Position numbers and translations under genes: made by a program. Below the pieces are notes generated by a model. That model had not been told where the DNA came from. It was given only the letters and a program-made list of their open reading frames with translations, and ran no database searches. Below are positions 49,939 to 59,073 of a DNA stretch of 64,000 nt, piece by piece; within the stretch, counting starts at the first letter, position 1, and every line of letters begins with the position of its first letter. Where the stretch lies: assembly GCF_002343915.1 (NCBI RefSeq), contig NZ_NETK01000001.1, positions 62,001 to 126,000 on the forward strand, written 5' to 3'. The DNA comes from Nannocystis exedens (GTDB lineage Bacteria > Myxococcota_A > Polyangia > Nannocystales > Nannocystaceae).

Positions 49939-52322
49939 TCGCGATCCTTCCCCTCGCCCGCGCCGGCCAGCACCAGGGCGGCCGGGGCCAGCACCAGGCT
50001 GAGCAGCACCCCGAGCCCGACGGTCACCCCGATCGCCTGCAGAGCCGGGCTCTGCGACATCGCCAGCAGCCCGAACGCCAGCACCGTCGACAGGCACGCC
50101 AGCAGGACGCTCAGCACCGTCGCGTCGAAGCCGCCCGGGTCGCGCCGGCTCTCGGCCAGGAACACCCCGTAGTCGACCCCCATGCTGAGCACCAGCAGCA
50201 GCGCGACGACGTGGAGGATCCCGATCGTCGCGCCCGACAGCGCCACCAGCGACAGCGCCGTCGCGGCGGCCAGCACGGCAGGGGCGAACGCCGCCAGCGC
50301 CAGCCCGACCCGGCGGTAGCGCAGCCACACCATCGCCAGCACCGCCACCAGCCCGAACACCACCAGCTCGAGCGTGCGCGCGCGGTAGCGGCCGAACGCC
50401 GCCTGCATCATGCCCTGCTGGTCGAAGTAGCGCACCTGCGGCAGGTCGGCCAGGCGGGCCTGCAGCGCCGCCGGGTCGGCGACCCCGCGCAGCAGCGTCA
50501 CCAGGGCCACCTCGCCGCCCTCGATGTCGGCCCGGAACGTCCGCGCCGCCTCGGCCAGCGGCGTCGCCGCCAGGTCGGCCGGCCGCATCACGTCTGGCCC
50601 GTGGGACATGTCCGCGAAGAACTTGGCGAACGAGCCGGCGCGGAAGCCCTCGGCGACGAACGCCGCGTCGAGGCGGGCCGGCAGGCTCGGGTCGGCCAGC
50701 GCCGCCGCGTTGTCCCGCTGCAGCGCCGCCGACCACACCAGCGCGTGCAGGCTGCGGAACGCCTCGATCTCGCCGGCCGCCTGGGCCGCGCGCAGGCGGA
50801 CCGCCGCCGCGTCGTTGCCGGCCAGCGCCTCCTCCTCGTCGGCCCCGAACGCGACCACGAAGCGCCCGCCGTCCATCCGGGACACCCGCGCCCGCACCCG
50901 CTCGTCCTCGGCCAGCATCGCCGGGTCGAGCGCCGTCAGCAGCCGCACGTCGTCCGACCACTCGATGCGCGGCAGCCCGACCACGCACAGCCCGAGCGCC
51001 AGCGCCGGCAGCACCGCCACCGCCGAGCGCCGGCGTCGCATCCCCGCCACCACGCGCGCCAGCCCGGCCGCCGCCCGCCGCTGCACCGAACCTGGCTTTG
51101 GGGCCATGGGCAAAAGGTCAGGTAGCCAGTAGCGCGTCGCCAGGGCCGCCACCAGCACCCCGATCGAGGCGAACAGCGCCACCTCGCGCAGCCCGGGGAA
51201 GCTGGTCCACGCCAGCCCGGCGAACCCCGCCACCGTCGTCAGCGCCCCGAGCAGCAGGCCCGGCCAGATCCGCCGCGCGCTGTGGCGCGGCCCGCCGTGC
51301 GCCGGGTCGAGCATGTGGTGGTTGAACAGGTGCACCGAGTAGTCGATGCACACCCCGATCAGCGTCGCCCCGAACGCCAGCGTCAGCCCGTGGACCGACC
51401 CGAACAGCGCCAGGCAGGCCGCCAGCGCCGCCGCCACGCCGGCCACCAGCGGCGCCAGCGACAGCAGCACCAGCCGCGGCGAGCGGAACATCAGCAGGAA
51501 CAGGACGACGATGCCGACCAGCGAGACGGTGGAGATCCGGCCGATGTCGGCGCGCATGCTGGTCTCGGCCGCGAGGGCGAAGCGGGCCACGCCCGACTGC
51601 TCGAGCACCAGCCGCCCGCCGGCCTGCGCGTCGACCTCGGCGAACGCCGCCTCGATCGCCGCCTGCAGCGGCGCCTGGTCGGTCGCGTCGAACGGCGAGC
51701 TGCGGGTCGCCAGCATCACCAGCGCGTGCTGATCCTCGGCGACGAAGTGGCCGTCGCGCAGCCCGACCCCGCCGCCCTGGGCCGCCTCGAGCCGGCGCAG
51801 CTGGGCCGGATAGGCCAGCAGCGGGTCGGCCGGCGCGATCTGCTTGATCACCCCCGACGTCGGCAGGCCGAGCTGGCGCCGCAGCTCGCGGGCCGCCGCC
51901 CGCAGGCCGTCGTCGGACAACCTGTCCTGGAGCGCAGCTGCCTCGTCGGCCAGGAGGTAGAACCGGCGCGGATAGTAGAGGTTGTGGATCGCCTCCGCGT
52001 GCAGCTCGCCCGGGCCGGTGCGCAGCCACGCCACCTCGGGTCGGGCCTGCAGCCGGTCGGCCAGCGCCTGCGCCCCGGCGATGGCGACGTCGGGCTCGCC
52101 GCGCTCGTCGGAGACCGACAGCACCAGCGTGCGCGTCAGCTCCGAGCTCGCCATCCCGCGCGACAGCGCCGCCAGCTTGGGGTCGGCGACGTCGGCCATG
52201 AACGCGGTGATGTCGGTGACCACCTGCAGCCGCAGCACGCAGAACGCCACCAGCCCGGCGACCAGCGCCGCGCCGAGCCCCGCCCGCCACGCGCTCGGCC
52301 TGTCTGATCGGGCAGGTTCCAT
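49935..52322 (-). CDS. MMPL/RND-family lipid exporter
   Basis: This 795-residue inner-membrane transporter has two six-helix RND halves. A helix at about 14-30 leads to a periplasmic domain (about 35-250), then helices with LIGVCIDYSVHLFNHH, a cytoplasmic link, a second periplasmic domain (about 430-610), and helices with LSMGVDYGVFLAESRRDP. The paired G-x-D-Y motifs in helix 4 and 10 are the proton-relay signature of MMPL proteins. In aryl-polyene clusters this protein is taken to move the finished lipid out of the inner membrane. It is coupled by overlap to the DUF3261 gene downstream and lies 33 bp from the LolA-like gene upstream. Confidence 0.92.
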   Translation of the reverse strand: MEPARSDRPSAWRAGLGAALVAGLVAFCVLRLQVVTDITAFMADVADPKLAALSRGMASSELTRTLVLSVSDERGEPDVAIAGAQALADRLQARPEVAWLRTGPGELHAEAIHNLYYPRRFYLLADEAAALQDRLSDDGLRAAARELRRQLGLPTSGVIKQIAPADPLLAYPAQLRRLEAAQGGGVGLRDGHFVAEDQHALVMLATRSSPFDATDQAPLQAAIEAAFAEVDAQAGGRLVLEQSGVARFALAAETSMRADIGRISTVSLVGIVVLFLLMFRSPRLVLLSLAPLVAGVAAALAACLALFGSVHGLTLAFGATLIGVCIDYSVHLFNHHMLDPAHGGPRHSARRIWPGLLLGALTTVAGFAGLAWTSFPGLREVALFASIGVLVAALATRYWLPDLLPMAPKPGSVQRRAAAGLARVVAGMRRRRSAVAVLPALALGLCVVGLPRIEWSDDVRLLTALDPAMLAEDERVRARVSRMDGGRFVVAFGADEEEALAGNDAAAVRLRAAQAAGEIEAFRSLHALVWSAALQRDNAAALADPSLPARLDAAFVAEGFRAGSFAKFFADMSHGPDVMRPADLAATPLAEAARTFRADIEGGEVALVTLLRGVADPAALQARLADLPQVRYFDQQGMMQAAFGRYRARTLELVVFGLVAVLAMVWLRYRRVGLALAAFAPAVLAAATALSLVALSGATIGILHVVALLLVLSMGVDYGVFLAESRRDPGGFDATVLSVLLACLSTVLAFGLLAMSQSPALQAIGVTVGLGVLLSLVLAPAALVLAGAGEGKDRE

Positions 52323-52355
52323 GGAACAGGTGACCAGCGGACGGCCGCGCCGCGC

Positions 52356-53051
52356 TCAGCGGCCGGCCGGCGGGGCCGCGGCCGGCTTCGGCGGCAGGCT
52401 GAACAGCGAGCCCAGCTCCTCGGCGGTGAACTTGCGCTTGGGGTCGACGGCGGAGAACGTGGTGACGGCCTCGTCGCCGCCGACCTCGACCACGCGCATG
52501 GTCGCGATCACCACCCCGTCGCCGGTGATCTCGACCCGCTCGATCAGCTTGTCGAGCGGCGCCAGCTTCGGCTTCAGCTTCAGCGTCCAGCGCTGGCCCT
52601 CGGCCTGCAGGTCCATCGCGTACATCGCGGCCAGCGCCTCGCGGTCGCCGGCGAAGATCTTGACGAACGAGTCGACGAACAGCCGCACCGCCGGGCTCTT
52701 GTCGAGCGCGATCTCCTCGCGGCCGGCGTCGTCGGCCAGCTTGAGCGCGCTGCCGTCGATCACCACCACCGAGCGGGCCGGCTTCGCCGTGTGCCGGGCC
52801 AGGCGCGGCTTCTTGCCGTTCGGCACGAAGTAGATCGTGCCCTCGTTGACGAGCGGCGCGGCCAGCAGCGCCATCCGCTTCTCCTCGCGGAAGCTGGCCT
52901 GCAGCCCGCTCATCCCGGCGAACTGCCCGAGCAGCTGCTCGAGCGTGATGCTGGCGACCACCGGCGCGGCCACCGTCACCGGCAGCGGCTCGGTCGCGCC
53001 GGCCCGGCCGGGCGAGCCGGCCATGACCAGCAGGACGGGCAGGACGAGCAT
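52356..53051 (-). CDS. LolA-like periplasmic carrier
   Basis: This 231-residue protein begins with a signal peptide (MLVLPVLLVMAGSPGRAGA). It has the LolA/LolB-like half-barrel pattern: LLGQFAGMSGLQASFREEKRM, then GTIYFVPNGKKPRLARH and a VVVIDG strand. LolA-like proteins in aryl-polyene clusters are believed to carry the lipid across the periplasm between the MMPL exporter and the outer membrane. ATG 53051 is chosen because the signal begins there; the frame is open further up to 53144, across a palindrome at 53070-53096. Confidence 0.85.
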   Translation of the reverse strand: MLVLPVLLVMAGSPGRAGATEPLPVTVAAPVVASITLEQLLGQFAGMSGLQASFREEKRMALLAAPLVNEGTIYFVPNGKKPRLARHTAKPARSVVVIDGSALKLADDAGREEIALDKSPAVRLFVDSFVKIFAGDREALAAMYAMDLQAEGQRWTLKLKPKLAPLDKLIERVEITGDGVVIATMRVVEVGGDEAVTTFSAVDPKRKFTAEELGSLFSLPPKPAAAPPAGR

Positions 53052-53118
53052 GACCGTGAGGACATGTGCGAACGGACCTGTCCTGGCGGACAGCCCCCGC
53101 GCTCTCGGCGACAACGAG

Positions 53119-53523
53119 CTACACCAGGTACTTGAGCAGCGCATCGGGCGTCTCCGGCAAGAGGCGACCTTCCTGGTCGGTGGTGACGAGGATCGTCTGC
53201 CCGCGGGCCGAGCAGCGATCCTGGTTGAGGTTGCGGATCCGGTAGGCCACCACCAGCCGCGGCGTGACCGACACGAACCACGCGTCGACGCGCACGCGGT
53301 CGGCGTAGCGCAGCGGGTAGGTGTAGCGGCAGTGGCTGTCGACCAGCAGCGAGGCGTAGCCGAGCCGCTGCAGGTCGGGCACGTCGAGCCCGCGCGAGCG
53401 CATCAGCGCGGTCCGGCCGTACTCCATGTACTTGTAGTAATGCCCGTGCCAGACGATGTGGAGGATGTCGACGTCGTGGAACGGGACCTCGAACTCGACC
53501 GAGACCTCGTGCAGCCGGCTCAC
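53119..53523 (-). CDS. Acyl-CoA/ACP thioesterase, 4HBT hotdog family
   Basis: This 134-residue single hotdog-fold protein begins with the 4HBT motif HDVDILHIVWHGHYYKYMEYGR, where the Asp is the usual catalytic residue. Such thioesterases are standard members of aryl-polyene and flexirubin gene sets and probably release or proofread acyl intermediates. The GTG at 53523 overlaps the ammonia-lyase stop (GTGA). Confidence 0.9.
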   Translation of the reverse strand: MSRLHEVSVEFEVPFHDVDILHIVWHGHYYKYMEYGRTALMRSRGLDVPDLQRLGYASLLVDSHCRYTYPLRYADRVRVDAWFVSVTPRLVVAYRIRNLNQDRCSARGQTILVTTDQEGRLLPETPDALLKYLV

Positions 53524-55049
53524 GACAGCGCTCCGATCGGCAACGCGTTCGCGCGCAGCAGCGTCAGCACGGCGGCGATGTCGCGGTCCTGACGGCGGTC
53601 GGCGTCGACCTTCGGGATGACGCCGCGCACCGCCGCGTGCAGCGTGCGCGCGCGCGCGTGGATGTTGTGGCCCGAGCGCAGGTCGACCGCCTGGCACATG
53701 GTGAGCAGCCCGATCGCGGCGACCGTCTCGGTCAGCTCGACGATCCGCAGGCAGTCGCGCGCCGCGATCGTGCCCATGCTCACCTTGTCCTGGTTGTGGC
53801 ATTCGGTGCTTCGGCTGAAGACGCTGGCCGGCATCGTCAGCTTCAACGCCTCGGCCGCCAGCGCCGAGGCCGAGATCTGCATCGCCTTGAAGCCGTGGTG
53901 CGCCGCACGATCGGGCCCCTCGCGCCCGACCAGGTTGGCCGGCAGGCCCGCGTTCGTGTCGGGGTTGCAGACCAGCGCGATCTGGCGGTCGACCAGGTCG
54001 GCGAGGTTGGCCACCGCCGTCTTCAAGGCGTCGAGCGCGAAGCAGGCGTGGCCCCCGTAGAAATTTCCGCCGTGCAGCACCTCGCCGGTCTCCGGGTCGA
54101 CCAGCGGGTTGTCGTTGGCGCCGACGATCTCGACCTCGAGCCACTGCCGGACCCAGGGTAGCGCGTCGACGAGGACGCCGATCACGTGCGGGGCGCAGCG
54201 GATCGAGTAGCGGTCCTGGATGCGGGCGGGGGCTGCGGGCCGCGGGAACTCGATGTCCTCGCGGATCCACCGCGCGCAGGTCCGCTGGCCCGGGTGCGGC
54301 TTGGCGGCGAAGAGCCGGTCGTCGAAGTGAGCGGGGTTGCCGCCGAGGACGTCGCTGCCCATCGCCGTCAGCGCCGCGCACAGGCGCGCCAGCCGCTGCG
54401 CGCGCGCGACCGCCAGGCAACCGAGCCCGACCATGACGCTGGTCCCGTTCATCAGCGCCAGGCTCTCCTTGGGCTGCAGCGTCAGCGGCGGGATCCCGGC
54501 CTCGCGCAGCGCCTCGGCCGCGGGCACGACCTGTCCCTTGAACCAGACCTCGCGCTCGCCGACCAGCGCCGCGACCACGTACGACAGCGGCGTCAGGTCG
54601 CCGCTGGCCCCGACCGAACCCTCCGCCGGGATCCGCGGCAAGAGCCGGTGCCGCAGCAAGTCGCACAGCCGCTCGAGCACCTCGACGCGCACGCCCGACC
54701 AGCCGCGCGCCAGCGCGACCAGCCGCACCGCCACCACCGCCGCGGCCTCGACCTCGTCGAGGATTCGCCCGGTGCCGCAGCCGTGGAAGCGCATCAAGTT
54801 GATCGGCATCGCCGCCACGTGCTCGGCCGGCACCGACGTCTCGCACGAGTCGCCGAAGCCGGTCGTGACCCCGTAGACGACCTCGCCGGCGGCCAGCCGG
54901 CGCGCCAGGTGGTCGGCGCCGCGGGCCAGCAGCGCCCGGTACTCCGGGGCGTCGTCGAGCGCCGGGAAAGCTGTCCCTTCGGCCAGCTGAACCACGTCGT
55001 CGAGGCCGATCCCGCCGGGCCCCACGATGAGGACGCGCGCGCTACTCAC
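53520..55049 (-). CDS. Aromatic amino-acid ammonia-lyase (HAL/TAL family)
   Basis: This 509-residue enzyme of the MIO-containing family has the autocatalytic Ala-Ser-Gly in GSVGASGDLTPLSYV (near 150), with the active-site Tyr in VYGVTTGFGD. Other conserved segments are QPKESLALMNGTS, QDRYSIRCAPHVIG and HNQDKVSMGT. The substrate-selectivity pair lies in LMRFHGCG; it is neither the His-Leu of tyrosine lyases nor the Ser-His of histidine lyases, so substrate cannot be read directly. In this operon a tyrosine lyase giving the 4-hydroxycinnamoyl starter unit is the likely role. The GTG start has GGAGGG upstream and overlaps the acyltransferase stop. Confidence 0.92.
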   Translation of the reverse strand: MSSARVLIVGPGGIGLDDVVQLAEGTAFPALDDAPEYRALLARGADHLARRLAAGEVVYGVTTGFGDSCETSVPAEHVAAMPINLMRFHGCGTGRILDEVEAAAVVAVRLVALARGWSGVRVEVLERLCDLLRHRLLPRIPAEGSVGASGDLTPLSYVVAALVGEREVWFKGQVVPAAEALREAGIPPLTLQPKESLALMNGTSVMVGLGCLAVARAQRLARLCAALTAMGSDVLGGNPAHFDDRLFAAKPHPGQRTCARWIREDIEFPRPAAPARIQDRYSIRCAPHVIGVLVDALPWVRQWLEVEIVGANDNPLVDPETGEVLHGGNFYGGHACFALDALKTAVANLADLVDRQIALVCNPDTNAGLPANLVGREGPDRAAHHGFKAMQISASALAAEALKLTMPASVFSRSTECHNQDKVSMGTIAARDCLRIVELTETVAAIGLLTMCQAVDLRSGHNIHARARTLHAAVRGVIPKVDADRRQDRDIAAVLTLLRANALPIGALS

Positions 55050-56176
55050 TCCGCCCTCCAGAACTCGTAGAAGTTGAACCAGTTGAGCGGCGCGAGGCGG
55101 CAGTAGTGCTCGAGGCGTTCGGCGTAGCGCTGGACATGGGCGGCGGTGGCGGCCTCGCGGCGGCCTCTGGGGAGTTCTAATTGTTCGGCGAAGGGCTCGC
55201 AATACAGATCGTAGCGGTCAGGTCCGTGATAGAGCCCGAAAGTCAAGTAAATCGGGCACTTTAGCAGCGCCGCCAGGGTGTACGGCCCGGTCGGGAAGCG
55301 CGCCGGAGCGCCGAGGAACTGCGCCGTGCAGGTCTTCTCGTTGACCCCGACCCGGTCGCCGAGCACCGCCACCAGCTCGCCGCGCTCGATCGCCTCCTTG
55401 GCGGTCAGGATGTAGCTGGTGTCGCGCGGGTCGATCGGGATCACGCGCACGTCGAAGTCGGCCCGCACCGTGCGCAGGAAGTCATTGATCATCTTCGCGT
55501 TCTGCCAGTACGCGAGGATGTGGATCGGCAGCCGCTTGTCGACGCTGCTGGCCCGCATCGCCTCGAACGAGCCGAGGTGCGCCCCGAGCAGCAGCGCTCC
55601 CTTGCCCTGCTGCTGCAGCGCCCGCAGGTGCTCGATCCCCGTGTGCGTGATGCGGAACCGCGACGTCTCCCCCCGGACCAGGAACACCCGGTCGAGCGCG
55701 CAGCGGGCGAACGTGTAGATGTGGCGCCAGCTGGCCCAAAAGCCATGCGGCTGGCCGATCCGCCGCAGGTAGTCCTGCGAGGCCCGCCGCGCCGGGCCGG
55801 CGAACAGCGCGTAGTAGAACGTGATCACCGCCAGCAGCACCCCGGCCCCGCGGCGGCCGAACACCCGGCAGAACAGCAGCGTCGCCTTGATCCCGAGCAC
55901 CGTCCCGCGCTCGGGCCGGGTCATCCACGCCCGGTCGCCGTCGCCCGCCGTGACCGCTGCAGGCCCGGCCTCGCCTCCATTCACGGGAGCGCGCGCCGCG
56001 AGCTCGGGGGCGGGCGCACGACCCGCGTCCGCGCCCTTCGCGGGCCCGCCCGCGACCGCCCCGGCCTCGCCTTCCCGACCGACGCCCGCGCCCGCCGCGG
56101 GCCGAGCTGGGTCGCCCCGGCCTCTCGATGACATGTCCCCCGGGACATGTCCCTCCGCGCCTGCCTGCTGAGCCAT
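55046..56176 (-). CDS. LpxL/HtrB-like lysophospholipid acyltransferase
   Basis: This acyltransferase is of the lipid A biosynthesis type, with GALLLGAHLGSFEAMRA (the H-x4-E/D motif region), AVLGDRVGVNE and FLGAPARFPTGPYTLA. In aryl-polyene clusters it is thought to attach the polyene or a fatty acid to the lipid anchor. The catalytic protein begins near MTRPERGTVLGIKATLLF (ATG at 55924). The frame is open up to an ATG at 56176, which would leave a 34-bp gap to the glycosyltransferase gene but adds about 84 Ala/Gly-rich residues including HVPGDMS, encoded by a perfect 8-bp-arm palindrome at 56131-56150. Which start is used is open. Confidence 0.85.
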   Translation of the reverse strand: MAQQAGAEGHVPGDMSSRGRGDPARPAAGAGVGREGEAGAVAGGPAKGADAGRAPAPELAARAPVNGGEAGPAAVTAGDGDRAWMTRPERGTVLGIKATLLFCRVFGRRGAGVLLAVITFYYALFAGPARRASQDYLRRIGQPHGFWASWRHIYTFARCALDRVFLVRGETSRFRITHTGIEHLRALQQQGKGALLLGAHLGSFEAMRASSVDKRLPIHILAYWQNAKMINDFLRTVRADFDVRVIPIDPRDTSYILTAKEAIERGELVAVLGDRVGVNEKTCTAQFLGAPARFPTGPYTLAALLKCPIYLTFGLYHGPDRYDLYCEPFAEQLELPRGRREAATAAHVQRYAERLEHYCRLAPLNWFNFYEFWRAE

Positions 56177-56210
56177 GGCCGATCGAACCTGTCCTCTCGC
56201 GCAGCCCGTT

Positions 56211-57035
56211 TCAGCGCCCGGCCGGCAGCGCCGGGCGGCGCAGGCGGCGGTAGAGGTTGATCCACGGGCGCACCATCACCCGCTGGAACGACAGCCGGGT
56301 GTGCAGCCACGAGATCTTGACGTTGTCGCCGAACACGCGGAAGTGCGACACCCCGCCCTCGTCGCGGCCGATGTAGCGGACCTTCGTCGGCAGGTTGATC
56401 ACCGGCACTCCGGCCCACACCAGGCGGACCGCCACCTCGATGTCGAAGTCCATGCGGTCGCCGGTGCGCCCGAGCGCCAGCGCGGGCGCCAGCGGGTACA
56501 CGCGGAAGCCGCACATCGGATCGGTGATGACCCCGCGCCCGGCCTCGAAGTCGGTCCAAAACAGCGTGATCTTGCGGGCGATGAGCCGCCCCTTCGGCGC
56601 CGAGGCGTCGTACACCGGCGCCCCGAGGATCAGCGCGTCCGGCCGCGCGCGCGCCGTCGCCAGGAATTGCGGGATGTCCCCGAGGTCATGTTGCCCGTCG
56701 GCGTCGACCTGCAGCGCGTGGGTGTAGCCGAGCTCGCGGGCGAACTGGAACCCGGTCTTGACCGCCGCCCCCTTGCCGCCGTTTTGCGGCCGCCGCCGCA
56801 CGTGCGCCAGCCCCTCCGCCCCGATCGCCTCGACCGCCGCGCGCCCCTCCGGGCCCGAGCCGTCGTCGATGACCACCACGTCCGGCAGGTGCGCCTTGAC
56901 CCGCAGCACCACGTCCCGCACCGTCCGCGGGTTGTCGTAGGTCGGGATCAACGCGCACGGCCGGAACGCCGCCGTCCCCCCGGACGCGTCACCTGTCACC
57001 TCGACCGCGCTGCAACGACCTGTCCCTCCGGACAT
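56211..57035 (-). CDS. Family 2 glycosyltransferase
   Basis: This 274-residue GT2 enzyme has ALIPTYDNPRTVRDVV at the start of the GT-A fold, VVVIDDGSG, the metal-binding DADGQHDLGD (DxD region) and MCGFRVYP. There is no long hydrophobic tail, so it is dolichol-phosphate-synthase-like but soluble or peripheral. GT2 enzymes are usual members of aryl-polyene clusters. The start ATG at 57035 is itself the right arm of a palindrome (57019-57035), with GAGGGGG just upstream that overlaps the stop of the ligase gene; a GTG at 57053 is the alternative. Confidence 0.9.
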   Translation of the reverse strand: MSGGTGRCSAVEVTGDASGGTAAFRPCALIPTYDNPRTVRDVVLRVKAHLPDVVVIDDGSGPEGRAAVEAIGAEGLAHVRRRPQNGGKGAAVKTGFQFARELGYTHALQVDADGQHDLGDIPQFLATARARPDALILGAPVYDASAPKGRLIARKITLFWTDFEAGRGVITDPMCGFRVYPLAPALALGRTGDRMDFDIEVAVRLVWAGVPVINLPTKVRYIGRDEGGVSHFRVFGDNVKISWLHTRLSFQRVMVRPWINLYRRLRRPALPAGR

Positions 57036-57045
57036 ATGCGCCCCC

Positions 57046-59073
57046 TCACCCACCGCGCGCCTCGTACTCGAGCGCGCCCGCCGTGACCACCTCGCCGGCG
57101 CGCGCCAGCGAGAAGCGCACGCTCGTCCCGCGCACCTCGAGCCGCAACACCAGCGCGTCGCCCGGCGCGACCGGCCGGGTGAACTTGAGCCGCGCCGCCC
57201 GCCGCAGCGGCCCCAGCTCCGGCCGCAGCGCCGCCACCTGCGGCACCACCAGCGCCGTCAGCTGGGCCACCCCCGGCAGCACCGGCAGCGCGTCGAAGTG
57301 CCCGCGGAAGAACGCCAGGTCGACCGGCACCCCCACCTCGACCTCGTGCACCGACACCCCGCCCTCGTCGCGCCGCACGTGCCCGCCCAGCGCGAACGCG
57401 GTCGCGCCGCCCCCCGCAGCTGCCCCTTCGGACATGTTCGACGGAGCGCCCGCCCGGGCACCGTCGCGCTCGGATCCTGTCCCTGCGGACATGGCCCGAG
57501 AGCCACTCGATGCCTGCGCCTCATGGCCTGTCCTCACGGACATGTCTCGCGAGCCGCTCGCCGCGGCCGCCGCTCCGGCCGCAGCACCATCTGTCCCGGC
57601 AGACATGTCCCGCGAGTCACCCGCCGCGGCACCCGCTTGCGCCTCCGCCCGACCGCCGCTCGCCGCCTCACTCGCCGGGCTGTCCGCCTCGACCGCCAGC
57701 CCGAGCAGCGCGTGCAGCTTGCGCCGCGTCAGCTTGCCGCTCGGCTCGCGCGGCAGCGCCGGCACCAGCTTGATCCGCCGCGGCACCACGACCGGATCGA
57801 ACCATGGCAAGAGCGCCCGCCGCAGCTCGGCGACCAGCTCGCCGGCCTCGCGCCCGGCCTCGCGGGGGACCACCGCGGCCACCAGCTCGTGCCCACGCGC
57901 GCCCGGCGACTCGACCGCCACCACCGCCGCGTCGGCGACCGCCGGCAACGCCAGCAGCCGCTGCTCGACCTCGGCCACCGCCACCCGCTTGCCGGCGATC
58001 TTCACCACCCCGTCGAGCCGCCCGCGCAGGTGGAACCCGCCGCGCGCGTCGACCTCGACCCGGTCCTCGCACGGGTACGGCACCGGCGCGTCCGGGGCCA
58101 AGAACGGCGAGCGCAGCAGCAGCCGGCCCTCGCCGGCGACCTCGACCGTCACCCCGGGCAGCGGCGTCCAGGCTGGCTCCGTGGACATGTCCCCCAAGAC
58201 ATGTTCGTGCCGCCGCCAGCCGATCCCCCCGGTCTCCGACGAGCCGTACACCTCGGTCACTTGCAGGCCGAGCCGCGCCAGCAGCTCGTCCGCGGTCGCC
58301 CGCGGCAGCGGCGCGCCCGACGAGAACACCCGCGAGAGCGGCGGCAGGTCGCCGCGCTCCAGCACCGTCAGCCCGCGCAGGTGCGCCGGCGTGCTGACCA
58401 GCACCGTCGCCCCGACCTGCCGCGCCGCCCGGGCGACCGTCTCGGCGTGCAGCGGCGTCTCGCGGGCGAACGCCGCCCCCGCGGCCAGCGGCGCCAGGAT
58501 CCCGAACAGCAGCCCGTAGAGGTGGTACGGCGGCACCGTCGCCAGCGCCACCTCGCCGGCCTGCAGCGCGAACGTGGCCGCCAGCGCCTGCGCCTCGCCG
58601 AGCAATTGCGCCGCCGTCTTGGCGCACGGCTGGTGGTCGCCGGTGCTGCCCGAGGTGTACACGACCGCCAGCCGGCGTTCGGCGGCCAGCGCTTCGGGCC
58701 ATGTCGGATCGGTCATGTCCTCCAAAACATGTCCGTCCAGCCACTCGCGGACGTCCTGCGCGTCGGTCAGGTCGGAGTCGTGCAGCAGCGCGACCACGGA
58801 GGGCCGCCCGGCCAGCTCGCGCACCGCCGCCGGCTGGGCGTTGGGCGGCAGCGCGACGGCGTGGCCGCGCAGCCACGCCGCCAGGGTCGTCACCGCCAGG
58901 TGATAGCGATCGCCGCACACCACCAGCACCTCGCTGCCGGGCGCCGCGGCCGGCAACCGCCGCGCCACCGCCCTCGCGTCACGCATGAGCTCGCCGGCCG
59001 TGCGCGCGCCGGCCTCGCCCACGGCGACGGGCGCCGCGGGATCGGTGTGGACGAGCGGGACGAACGACTTCAT
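57046..59073 (-). CDS. AMP-dependent acyl ligase fused to ApeI-like dehydratase
   Basis: This 675-residue fusion has residues 1-450 as an adenylating ligase: VVYTSGSTGDHQPCAK (P-loop), VPPYHLYGLLFG, VTEVYGSSETGGIGWR, and RLDGVVKIAGKRVAV with catalytic Lys near LPREPSGKLTRRKL. It should load the aromatic starter onto ACP or CoA. Residues about 550-675 form a hotdog dehydratase: VPVDLAFFRGHFDALPVLPGVAQL matches FabA/FabZ/ApeI proteins, with the active His in RGHF. The linker (about 470-550) is built from four copies of a SRDMSAGTG-like motif encoded by palindromes at 57425-57620. Two more palindromes near 58186 and 58700-58731 encode HVLGDMS and HVLEDM inside the ligase. The ATG overlaps the COG4648 stop. 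Confidence 0.92.
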   Translation of the reverse strand: MKSFVPLVHTDPAAPVAVGEAGARTAGELMRDARAVARRLPAAAPGSEVLVVCGDRYHLAVTTLAAWLRGHAVALPPNAQPAAVRELAGRPSVVALLHDSDLTDAQDVREWLDGHVLEDMTDPTWPEALAAERRLAVVYTSGSTGDHQPCAKTAAQLLGEAQALAATFALQAGEVALATVPPYHLYGLLFGILAPLAAGAAFARETPLHAETVARAARQVGATVLVSTPAHLRGLTVLERGDLPPLSRVFSSGAPLPRATADELLARLGLQVTEVYGSSETGGIGWRRHEHVLGDMSTEPAWTPLPGVTVEVAGEGRLLLRSPFLAPDAPVPYPCEDRVEVDARGGFHLRGRLDGVVKIAGKRVAVAEVEQRLLALPAVADAAVVAVESPGARGHELVAAVVPREAGREAGELVAELRRALLPWFDPVVVPRRIKLVPALPREPSGKLTRRKLHALLGLAVEADSPASEAASGGRAEAQAGAAAGDSRDMSAGTDGAAAGAAAAASGSRDMSVRTGHEAQASSGSRAMSAGTGSERDGARAGAPSNMSEGAAAGGGATAFALGGHVRRDEGGVSVHEVEVGVPVDLAFFRGHFDALPVLPGVAQLTALVVPQVAALRPELGPLRRAARLKFTRPVAPGDALVLRLEVRGTSVRFSLARAGEVVTAGALEYEARGG
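57425..57620. repeat. Palindromes forming the linker of the ligase/dehydratase fusion
   Basis: Pairs of half-sites 14 bp apart lie at 57476/57490, 57527/57541 and 57590/57604, with a further copy at 57422-57437. The copies are spaced about 50-65 bp, all in the same frame, and each encodes an S-R-D-M-S or equivalent pentapeptide on the minus strand. Confidence 0.9.
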
